This document shows positions 11,505-20,720 of a stretch of 64,000 nt of DNA, piece after piece (positions within the stretch are counted from its first letter, which is position 1; every line of letters begins with the position of its first letter). Origin of the DNA: Diphasiastrum complanatum (lineage: Eukaryota; Streptophyta; Lycopodiopsida; Lycopodiales; Lycopodiaceae); contig CM055093.1 of the NCBI GenBank assembly GCA_029204225.1, positions 30,951,777 through 31,015,776 of the forward strand, in the 5' to 3' direction. A program made the position numbers and the translations under genes. Under the pieces are notes generated by a model. The model worked only from the letters and a program-made list of their open reading frames with translations. It ran no database searches and had not been told where the DNA came from.

Positions 11505-12428
11505 CTCCGAACAACATGTTCACGTACTACGTGGTCGAAAATCTTTCGTTGATCCATGTTGAATTTCTCGATGTCAACTTCAACCTCTGAAGCGTTCTCG
11601 TCGACAAACATCTCCTCGCGAAACAATGGAGATGAACCAAAATCGACATCGGGGACCCTAAACCCAAAATTCACCAATGACTTTTCAGCTGTCTGCATGT
11701 GCGACTCCACATCAAGAATAGCTCTTCTACCAAAACTTGACTCACAAAAATGGTCTCGCACGTTATTGGTTGTCCTAACTCATGCACATAATCCTCACCT
11801 AAATGGGCTCTATGCTCCTCCAGAGCTTCAATGGGTCGAAAGGGACACATGTCAAAAGAAGCACAACGAACATGAGACGAAGCTGCGATGGAGTGCCCCA
11901 TGACACTACCTCGCGCAAGCAACAACTCCACTCATTCATGTCATTTATCAAAAGTCTGTGTCTGCAAGCATCTCTGAACAACTTAAACAACTCACCATCA
12001 ATCGTGCGCAAGTCCTCAAAGATGGTTGCACCTCTTACATGAGCCAACAGAACTCGCAAATAGAATCTCTCCCCTTCGGATAGGTGTACAAAATACATGT
12101 GGCCAATGGTAGGGGTCATCTACATGTTGATTCGACGGGTCCACCTATGCGTTCTCTTGTAGTCCCAATACTATCTCGGCAAGTCCTGGCACAACAACTT
12201 CAAGCCTCCGAATCACCACTTCTGTTCAGCTCAAAAGCGTCCAAAAACACCATCGTTCGTCAGTAGGTCGATCAAATGATGAAGCTTCATGCTAAAAACC
12301 CTCGATACCAAATCAGGCCTATCTGTAACTTTCTGCTAGAATCGTAACTCTCTCCTCACCTCCAACCAATTTGGGTTTGTCGTCATCGTGATAAACAAAT
12401 TAGGAGAATCCAACTCCCTAACAACGAT
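11505..12428 (-). pseudogene. Inverted, internally deleted second copy of the Helitron
   Basis: Read on the minus strand from 12428, this repeats the + copy from about 9355 to 9556. It then jumps to about 10296 and continues to about 10980 and beyond, into MDQRKIFDHVVREHV, a helicase start that the + copy has lost. Identity to the + copy looks like roughly 92% by eye. Both copies share the same defect after the SGDSEA codons. The arms converge at about 11500, forming a large imperfect inverted repeat with 0.74 kb missing from this arm. Confidence 0.8.
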
Positions 12429-13131
12429 CATAGCATCTTAGTATTGTTGATGCATTTAGATGACTCCCTCTTAAACTTAGACTTTTTAGAAGATTTATTC
12501 TTCTGAGTAAATAGAGCATTTTCGGAATCACCATTGTCGTCATAGCATTCACGCACTTCTACTTCCTCTTTAACTCTGTCTATTGCCTTTTGAAGTGTCA
12601 TTGTCGCATCTTTCGCCAATAAGGTTCGAGTTGTGTGAAATGACCTGGGTAGGGCTCGAAGAAAATAACTCAGCTGTTTTTCCTTTAAAATTGCATTTTT
12701 CGCACCAGAATTCTGCAAGGAAATAAACATGTCTTTTATCTTTCATACGAATGTGCTCAGGTCTTTGTTGTCTCACTGTAGATAAGTTAATTGGTCTTCC
12801 AAGAACATGATTTGATTACGAGATTGAGTCTCATTCTTGGTTTGCGATTCTTCTCATAAATCTTTTGTGTTCGAAATTGATGTAAGATCTAGCATTATAT
12901 TGTCATGCACTGAAGACGCAATAATTGCTATAGCTTTGTCATTTCTTAAACTCCATTCTCAAAGTTCTTTGCCATGAGTAGCTATTGGCTTCTCCTCTAT
13001 TGGTTCTACCCATTGCCAAAGACCTTTGCCCTTCAATATGAGTGAAATCTTCAATCTCCAAATCAAATAGTTTAAACCTTCTGGATCCAAGATTGTAGTG
13101 ATCTTAGCCTGAATATTGTTGATCGATGACA
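12429..13131 (-). pseudogene. Ty1/copia gag fragment (UBN2-type)
   Basis: On the minus strand from about 13131 the frames read SSINNIQAKITTILDPEGLN-L-W, then LKEKQLSYFLRALPRSFHTT and a Lys/Ser-rich tail. These match copia gag (UBN2 family). Several stops and frame changes interrupt it. The same family is found at 17470-17934 and 24082-24510, where LSYLLRSLPRSFQTTRTPLA is present. It abuts the inverted Helitron copy. There is no pol downstream. Confidence 0.75.
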
Positions 13132-13313
13132 TCTTCTATTTTTTGAATAACTCCATATGCGGCTTGCTGATGGATGTAAAGAATGCTGAGAGGGGTACAA
13201 AGCTCGACCCTGTGGAAAATGAGCCATGCCAAAAACTCAAGATTGGTAGCCATATGGGGCAGCTAGTTTCTAACCTGTATAAGGTGATCTAGGACCAACA
13301 TGTGAAATGCAAA

Positions 13314-13640
13314 TCATATGGGAGCAGGCTTCCAAAAATCCAAGCAACTATAGGTACGGAACATGGCCAGAGCTCTCAACTTCTTGGTCACAAATGTAAC
13401 CAGGGCTAATGTAATGGTGGTGATTTTTCTGACCCAAGGTAGTCCTCCGATGTCATGCATCAAAAGGTCTATGCAATGTTGTGCGATGCAAGGGGTCCAA
13501 ACTATGGTAGGGATTTTTCTCACAAGCATATCTCCCATATGCTTATAATTAGTGGCATTGTCCGTCACCACCTGGACAAGGTTGGCCACGCCAACCTCTC
13601 TCATTTCCTATCGTATGCTTTAGAAGCTGTCAGATCAAGG
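13314..13640 (-). pseudogene. hAT-type transposase fragment (DUF659 region)
   Basis: The minus-strand ORF encodes VTDNATNYKHMGDMLV and WTPCIAQHCIDLLMHDIGG. This corresponds to the TDNA-NY-AAG-ML and WTPCAAHCIDLML motifs of plant hAT-like transposases (part of the RNase H-fold catalytic core). Only about 95 residues remain. Neither the BED zinc finger nor the hAT dimerisation domain is seen. Confidence 0.75.
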
Positions 13641-14331
13641 TGATGTAATGTTTTTGATGAAAATTGATGTTGGGAGTCGTTTTACACATTTGTTTATGAA
13701 AATGTAAAAAAAACGTCTATTTTGGATTGCAAAAGTGCTTACATTCATTAAAAAAACAGCCAGACAAAAATACTATGTAGGGAATTGCATCTGCCGAAAC
13801 ATTGTCATTCTACTCACAATACTGGCCAGAATATCGTGGATCAAACAGATGGATAAAATAGATAGCGAATAGACTAAAATGAAATTTTTTGCATGCCCAG
13901 CTCACGGCCCTCCACAAAAGAATTTGCTTCAAAAATGGTAAATGGCCATTTTAACAAAAAGAAGAAGAAGGAGACTCCGTGCTGCAGAACTATTCCATAC
14001 CACGGAATAGTTTCGACCCCCCTGAACGGAATAAGCGTTTCAGGGCTTCTTAGATGAAACTTGTTCCAAGGCTTTTTAGATCTAAAAAGCCCCGAAATGG
14101 GTTCTATTGGGAGTGGGGAAAGATGAATTGGAACCATTCTGGGGTAGCGTGCACGTCCGTAGTCGGGAGGTGCACACGCGCGCGCACACACAGTATCCTT
14201 TTCTTTTGGTTCTCCAAATTGAATGGAAAAACAGGCATCCTAGATCGGGGGGACAAAATTGAACTCGGGCTTCCCGCCCCGGGGGTAGAAACCTTTACCT
14301 GAGTTTCGTCAATTTATTCGACCCAAAGATC
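13641..14331. other. Non-coding stretch with short palindromes
   Basis: A perfect 22-bp palindrome (GGCTTTTTAGA plus its complement) lies at 14070-14091. AACTATTCC and GGAATAGTT form a 9-bp inverted pair near 13987-14011. No coding motif is recognised. Confidence 0.5.
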
Positions 14332-14354
14332 TACACACACACACACACACATAT

Positions 14355-14391
<37 letters not shown>
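14332..14391. repeat. (AC)n-ATATAC-(GT)n inverted microsatellite
   Basis: An AC run of about 22 bp is followed by a short spacer and a GT run of about 34 bp. The two are complementary and can fold into a hairpin. Confidence 0.9.
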
Positions 14392-14392
<1 letters not shown>

Positions 14393-14544
14393 ATATTTTA
14401 AGCCACAAATCTGCCTACAAGATTTATTGAAGCTTAATATGCGAAGTTTGTTAGCACAAATCCCATGATAGCTCCATCAAACTTGCCTTTCTTCATAAGC
14501 TCTCTAAATCCTTATCCACTATTGTTCTCCAAAAATTATCTAAC

Positions 14545-15640
14545 AAAAAATAAGGTATTGAATTATCTGAAGAAAAAGCCAGCCAAAGTCCTCAAGTTTG
14601 TTTCATATGTGGAAAATCTATGCACTAGGCTAAAGAATGTCCTGACAAATCAAAACATAAACATCTTTCAAATATCCAATTTGAAAAATTCTATGATTAT
14701 AAGATCCAAGAATTCGTTATCTATCTTGTATTCTTTGTTTTTGTACTCTCTAGTGTTCTAGATGTTTCAATTTTTAGGTGTTTGTGTATTTTGGTATTAC
14801 ATCCATACCTTACATGTTTTTGATATTATATCAACATTGAAAAAGCCTTCGTGCTATCTCAATCATCAATTAGAGGTTTAGGACGAGACTAATAACTTGT
14901 AATGTTTGTCTATATCATTTGTGTGCTACTAATCTCTTAGTATTAACTTTGTTATGTGCTAGAGCTTGCTCTTTTGGTTAGTATTATTGCAATTGCATTC
15001 TACATACAATGGGTAAAAACAATTCACTCATCAAAGACACCAACGTTGAGGGAAGGTCCCACTGAACCACAATTGTAACTCAAAAGTTCTTACAGTCTTT
15101 CTTTTCTACTAGTTGTAATCTGATACAATGCCATCATCTGCTCTCCGAAAAGTGTATTGCTCTCTTGCTAATATTGTTCTTACAACTGAAGAAGTTAATG
15201 CACAAAGCCAATGGACTTTACCTACGTTCTCTCTATCCCAAGTTTACCAACACTAGTCTTTATTCAAGTTATGTGTCTCTATGTTCTTTTTAGATAATAG
15301 ATCTATAACAAAGCTTATTGTTGATTCATCGGAATACTTTATTACATTGATTGAAATATGGGAAAAAGGTCACCAATCTGCCATAGCTCAATCTTTGATG
15401 TTTGGAGATTAACCAAGTGACATTGATATGTGGAACATAAGAGAGTTGTCTCTGGAGTGTGTTAACAGTCTCTAGTAGTGGTATTTGAGTGAAACCATCA
15501 AGCTCATCAGTGGATGACTCTGTAGACTTTCAATTGTCTAGGGTGCAAGGTCTGAACTTGATGGAGATCAATAGTAGACTTTTTAATAAAAAAAATGACT
15601 TCTATAACAAAATTTTATTTTTAGATAATATAAAACATCT
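14545..15640 (+). pseudogene. Retroelement or pararetrovirus-like remnant with a zinc-knuckle trace
   Basis: Near 14593-14645 the + strand reads CFICGKSMH-stop-AKECP, which fits a CCHC knuckle with one nonsense change. Downstream, about 15130-15480, frames such as LITLIEIWEKGHQSAIAQS are interrupted by stops. The zinc knuckle is compatible with a gag of an LTR element or the coat region of an integrated caulimovirus-type sequence. I cannot decide between these. No enzymatic domain is seen. Confidence 0.35.
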
Positions 15641-15645
15641 GAGTG

Positions 15646-16500
15646 TTATTGTAAGTATGAATAATAATGGTATTGGGAGTAGTGACTAGAACTAAGCAAG
15701 TTCTTAGTGATTGAAGGAATGTACAATACATTTTCAAGATTAGCTTTCCTATTTGTTGAAAGAAGAATAGGAATTGTGCCTATGCCTTTGATGTCACATT
15801 GACCATCATTTGCAGTATAGATGATGTTGCTCTCTCCCTCATAAGACAATAAGGATGAAAAGTATCCCTTATGTCTTGTCATGTGAGATGAGGCTCCACT
15901 ATCAATCCACCAAGGATCATTCCCATCTATATTTGCAAGCAAACTTGAAGTCATAACAAGAGATTCAGAAATGCTATCCTCTTTTTCATCTATTGCTAGA
16001 TTTCCTTGCCTCTCACCTTGCTCTCTTTTCTTCTTATGACATTCATTAGCAAAATGACCTTTTATCCCACAATAAAAGCACTTGAACTTTGACTTATCTT
16101 TCTTTCTAAAAGAAGTAGAAGAGGAGGAGGAAGAGTGATCATCATGATCCGAGTTACCACCTTTGGACCATTTCCCTTTGCCTTTACCTTTGCCTTTGGA
16201 TTTTCCTTTTGTGAAGAAAGCCTCTTCACCTCCACCTTGCAAGGATGCACCATCAAGCTTTGATTGCAACCTATGTTCTTCAACCAATAAGATTTCTTGC
16301 AAGTCAACCACACTTGGCAAGACTCTTTGAATGGCAAAACTTTGCACAAGGTTAGCAAGTTCATCTAGCAAACCATTCAATATAACCTAGACTATTTCAC
16401 CATCTTTTATACTTTCATCAATGCATGTCAGATCATCACATAAGGACTTAACCCTCAAGACAAATGCATGAGCACAACACTAGAGCATAAGCAAAGCAAA
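15646..16500 (-). pseudogene. Ty1/copia gag-protease fragment
   Basis: The minus-strand ORF of 244 codons encodes the end of gag, with an upstream trace HAFVLRVK-LCDDL reaching to about 16500. It has a basic KGKSKGKGKGKGKW linker, a CCHC knuckle (CFYCGIKGHFANEC) and the aspartic protease start DPWWIDSGASSHMT. It ends after ENVLYIPSITKNLLS, where integrase should follow. It is related to the intact element at 17940-24081 (same FFTKGKGK-type linker and protease). It is truncated at both ends and no LTR is seen beside it. Confidence 0.85.
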
Positions 16501-17099
16501 CAAGAGAGATCTCTCCCCTCCCAATGGGCGCCCTACTACCCTCATATAGATGGCCCATGGACCTCCAATGCACTATGGAGTTCCATGCTCATCCAATGAG
16601 AGAGAGAGAAGCCTAGGGGAGTTAAAGAATCTCCAAGAGCCTCCATAGGCTTATGGAATGTCAAGAGACTCCTTCCATAACCTATGACTCTTTGAATGCC
16701 TTTCTTGTGGGAGTTGGGAACTCAATGGACACTTTAGAAGGGCGCCCTCCTACTAGGTCCCATTGCCCAAGTTGTGCAAGTATACTTTGGTCCTAGACCA
16801 ATAAAGTGATATGGTTCAAGGTTGAGGCCCAAGGTTTAGAAAAATAGTCATCCAATGACTTTCTAACACCTCTCTAGGTTCCATACCTCCATCCAAGGCA
16901 TAGACACCTACCTGCCCTTAACCAAGGACACTAGTACCTTAATCTAAGACACCTACCCTTAGTCCTAAGGGTACCCCTTATCCAAGGGTCACGTGACTCC
17001 ATACCTCCAACTAAGGTATAGTCACTTGTCTGTCCTTATCCAAGGCACATACCCTTAATCCTAAGGGTACCTTGCCATTTAGCCCCCAACACTAAATGG
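16501..17099. repeat. Gene-free stretch with an imperfect direct repeat
   Basis: Blocks starting CCATACCTCCA, followed by AAGG-ATAG-CAC and CCAAGG-CA, occur at about 16875 and 16998. The short motif CCTAAGGGTACC occurs twice between 16965 and 17070. No coding signal is seen. Confidence 0.5.
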
Positions 17100-17934
17100 A
17101 CTATCAGGGGTCTGAAGTACTGCTAGTTACATAGGGTTGTAATAGAGCATCCATCGACTCATGGACTTGATGAGCTGCTCTGTCGGTAGGTGTACCCTCA
17201 GATGATACAGGTTTTCTCTGCATCTTCCTTGAGTGATCAGTGTACTGGTGCTGGCATCAACTACATTGCATGTTTCATTTGTAAATGTCACATGCATGCT
17301 TGCATTTGTTATCCTTGCAACCAATAGCAGATCTTTCTACAATGTCTGGTCGTCACAAAATGCGATGTTGCACCTGAATTAAGAACAACTTCTTGAAAGT
17401 CGGTTGAAGATGTAACACACACATTAGTACATAAATAAGCAGTTGAGTTTCTTGTTTGTTCTTCAACCATCTTGGAGGATTATGGTTCCTCTTCATGTGA
17501 TGTGTTGTTTGAGCTCATGCCCCTTCTTGTGACAATGTATGCACTCGATTTTTGGATTCAGCCAACACTTATCGATTGTGTGTCCATCACGTTTGCATCT
17601 GTAGCATGTCTTCTTGTCATTGCCTTGCTACTTGCTCTTGTTCCTTCCTTTCAATCTTCCTTCCTGATTTCTCTCTGTCTGCTGATTTCAGTCCTATCTT
17701 CTTGCTGACTCCCTCTTAGGATGAGCCTTGAATTTTTTCGACTGGTCTTTGTTGCTGTAAAGAGCATGATGAAATTCGATCTTGTCGTCATAGTGCTCTC
17801 TTGCTTCGACTTCTTCTTTGATATTGATAACAGCCTTGTCGAAGGTCAGAGCAGGAGCTTTAGCCAATGGGGTCCTGGTAGTCTGGAACGATCTTGGTAG
17901 TGAACGTAGTAGGTAGCTGAGCTGCTTCTCTTGT
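17100..17934 (-). pseudogene. Older copia: second half of gag and protease start
   Basis: Minus-strand frames from 17934 read SQEKQLSYLLRSLPRSFQTT and FDKAVINIKEEVEAREHYDD. A CCHC knuckle CYRCKRDGHTIDKC follows near 17560-17610, then a protease-like LNSGATSHFVTT near 17340. This continues the gag interrupted at 24082 by the younger copia insertion. Stops are present and the element ends before integrase. Confidence 0.75.
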
Positions 17935-17939
17935 GAGAC

Positions 17940-18621
17940 TGTTAAAAATTCACAATTCTAGCTTGACTAGTTTTGGTCATATGACTTGTAAATAGTTAGA
18001 TGGTCATGATGTGGCTTGTCACACGTGCCAAATAGCATAGGATTCCATTCATAAGGATGTTCTCAAGTAGACCTAAGTGTGAGAACCTTTGGAATGAGTC
18101 CAAATTATGCTTAGATACAAGGGAGAAAAAATAGGAGCTATTTTTGGTAATTTTTGCATTGTTGAGGGATCTCCAAGATTCCAACCCTAACTTGGTAGGG
18201 ATGAAAGATCCACCAAAATTAGCATTAGGGATAGGTTTAGGGCTACTCATACCTGCCCAAAACCGTGATGGATCATGTATATATAGGTGATGATATCTCA
18301 CCAAAATCAATCAAGCAATTTCATGTTTTTTCTCTCATAATGGTGCAATTGCTCTCTATGTTCATAATTGTTTGAGTACTTGTGATTACTAATGATTATA
18401 GGATTGAATTTAGGTCTGGTGTACAGTACTCAGACTGTGGGAGGCCGTACTTTCACACGTGTGAAGCCTTCTTCAAGGATTTGGGCCATTTAGTGAGGTT
18501 CAAGCATAGATTTTTGATGGATTTTGATGGTTCAACTTGTGCTAATCTTATGAAATCATAATCTATTGTTTCCCTCATCATTTCAAGTGTTTTAGGATCC
18601 TTATTTGCTGTAATTTTTACA
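17940..18621 (+). repeat. 5' LTR of the recent copia
   Basis: 682 bp, from TGTTAAAAATTCAC to GTAATTTTTACA. A 104-codon ORF on the opposite strand occurs in both LTRs and has no recognisable domain. Confidence 0.95.
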
Positions 18622-18634
18622 TGGTATCAGAGCC
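18622..18634 (+). other. Primer-binding site (initiator tRNA-Met type)
   Basis: TGGTATCAGAGCC begins on the base after the LTR, the standard plant copia primer site. Confidence 0.95.
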
Positions 18635-19432
18635 TAAAGGCTGAAATGAGCTAAATCCTTGGTTTTCATTCAATTTGATCACAAGTTTTGATCTAAATCT
18701 TGTGTAGATTGGATCTTAGCATCTAGTATTGATTCTAGAACTCAAAGTGAGTCAAATACATTGGAGATTGGTGTTGTGTGACTTCATTTGCAGGTGTTTA
18801 GGTGTCTAAAACCAGAGGCAAAGTTGAATTCAATTCACATTACCAAGATAGCAAGTTTTGCTTGCTCCAAGCATTGATTTCTAAGCGAGTTTTGGAGGTG
18901 ATTTCATAGAGGAGGATTTCTAGCATTCAAGGAGAGGGAAGATCAGAGTTTTGGGGACTCTTCAAGGCTGTTCTAAGGTGTAGTAGGCACCTCCTAAAGT
19001 GATTTAGGTTCAGTCCAACCATTGCTTGACTTATGCACCAAATTAGATCAATTTTTCATCAATTTTGATCATTTTTTGCTTGTGATTGGATAGTAGATTG
19101 TGTTGCATCATCATTAAGTTCCATTTAGATCTTTTACAAGTGATTTTGGAAGTATATTAGGTTGCTGAAATTCACTCTTGATCAGATCATTTGGAAGCTT
19201 TAATGTTCTTTATAGAAAGAGGGGCAATTCTACTAGTATTGTCTACTTCAATCAAGCAAGTGCATTGTTTCTAGTATTCTATGATTTGATTTTGTTAGAG
19301 ATCATTATTAGATCTTTATAGGAAGTCTATTACTGATCTTTTCAGGTCCCTAAGAAGTGGGATAAGGTAGACCTTCAATCAAATCAATAGAAGTAACCTT
19401 CATTTGTGTCAAGTCCTTGATTAGGAGACTAG

Positions 19433-20350
19433 ATGGCATCTATAAATGCATATCTTTTGGATACTAATGAAAGGCTCAACAAAACTAACTATTCCATATG
19501 GAATGATCAAGATCTGATGGAAATTGTAAATGGTAAGGAGGGTGAACCTATTCATCCTCAAGAAAAAGCCAAATACATCAAGAGGTGCAATGTTGCACTA
19601 CATTGCATAAAAATGAATGTTGCAAATGAACTCTTAAGAGAGGTAGGAGATTGCACTGCAGCTCAAGATGCTTGGGAGACTTTGCAAAAGGTCTATGAAT
19701 CCAAGAACCAAACTAGAATGTTAGCTTTGAAGAATCAAATCTATAGAAGCTATCAAAAGAAAGGAGAGAGTGCACATACTTTTGTCCTAAGAGTAAAGGA
19801 ATTGAACAAAGAGCTAGCCTTTATAGGTGACCCTATCAAGGATGAAGAGCTTGTTCAACTCATATTGAATGGACTAAGCTTTGAATTTGACAATTTGGTT
19901 CAGGGATATGCAATTATGGGTAAGCTACCCATACTTGAAGAACTCCAAGGCACACTCATGGCCGAGGAATCAAGAAGGAGCCAAATGCAAGAGAGGATGG
20001 ATAGGCTTTCCATCCAAGGTGGAGATGACCAAGCTCTCTTCACCAAAGGCAAAGGCAAGTCCAAAGGCAAAGGATCAACATTCAAGAAGTCTACAAAGCT
20101 TGAGGATCAAGAAGGACCCCCAAAGGCATCTCCATCAACCACCAAAGTCAAGAAGGACAAATCAAAGGTGAAGTGCTACTATTGTAGCAAGATGGGGCAT
20201 TATGCCTCGGAATGCTTCAAGAGGAAGCAAGATCAAAGCCAAGCCAACATGAGCAAAGAGGAGGAGGAGGAGAGTTCACATGAGGACTCTCTCATGATGT
20301 CCATATTTTTCTTCAACAAGCTTCAAAGGAGAAGATCCTTGGTGGATTGA
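19433..20350 (+). CDS. copia Gag
   Basis: The 305-codon ORF starts MASINAYLLDTNERLNKTNY. It holds the UBN2 gag domain (about residues 20-190), a basic KGKGKSKGKG linker (about 210) and a CCHC zinc knuckle CYYCSKMGHYASEC at 20174-20215. Gag forms the virus-like particle and packages element RNA. The frame runs out just before the protease. Four bases of context around a run of five T (near 20313) suggest a single-base indel, because the protease WWIDSG motif is open in the +1 frame immediately beyond. Confidence 0.93.
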   Translation: MASINAYLLDTNERLNKTNYSIWNDQDLMEIVNGKEGEPIHPQEKAKYIKRCNVALHCIKMNVANELLREVGDCTAAQDAWETLQKVYESKNQTRMLALKNQIYRSYQKKGESAHTFVLRVKELNKELAFIGDPIKDEELVQLILNGLSFEFDNLVQGYAIMGKLPILEELQGTLMAEESRRSQMQERMDRLSIQGGDDQALFTKGKGKSKGKGSTFKKSTKLEDQEGPPKASPSTTKVKKDKSKVKCYYCSKMGHYASECFKRKQDQSQANMSKEEEEESSHEDSLMMSIFFFNKLQRRRSLVD

Positions 20351-20720
20351 CTCGGGTGCTAGTTCACACATGACTAGTAAAAGGGAGTTTTTCTCTTCTC
20401 TCTTATCTTATGATGGACTTATAAAGTCTATCTATACAGCAAATGATGAAGCTTGTAAGATTGAAGGAGTTGGTAGCATTCCCCTTTGCTTAGGATCTTC
20501 CAAAAAGATCAACATAGAAGGTGTTTTGTACATTCCTACAATAACAAAGAATCTACTAAGTGTTGGCCAAATGGTAGACAATGGTTTCAATGTTGACTTT
20601 GCTTCAAATGAATGTTTCATCAAGAAGAAGGGTAAGATAGTGGCTAAGGGCACTAGACTTGGCAAACTTTATAAGCTGGATGCATTTGTGGATACTAATG
20701 TTGTCATTTGTGGATACTAA
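20340..20720 (+). CDS. copia protease region
   Basis: The frame includes PWWIDSGASSHMTS (catalytic Asp of the DSG motif at about 20349) and VLYIPTITKNLLSVGQMV. Protease would cut the polyprotein. It is out of frame with gag upstream. It ends at a stop created by a 22-bp tandem duplication at 20684-20727. Confidence 0.85.
   Translation, partial: WWIDSGASSHMTSKREFFSSLLSYDGLIKSIYTANDEACKIEGVGSIPLCLGSSKKINIEGVLYIPTITKNLLSVGQMVDNGFNVDFASNECFIKKKGKIVAKGTRLGKLYKLDAFVDTNVVICGY

Noticed and set aside
16860-17080. CRISPR-like or regular spaced repeat array
   Set aside because: Only two imperfect copies with irregular spacing in a plant nuclear context.
17996-18310. 104-codon minus-strand ORF in the copia LTR (repeated at 23456-23770)
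   Set aside because: It is antisense to the element and identical in both LTRs. It has no domain and is probably incidental.
20300-20350. Programmed ribosomal frameshift between copia gag and protease
   Set aside because: Plant copia elements normally use one continuous ORF, and a second, clearly mutational break lies just downstream. A single-base indel at a T run is simpler.
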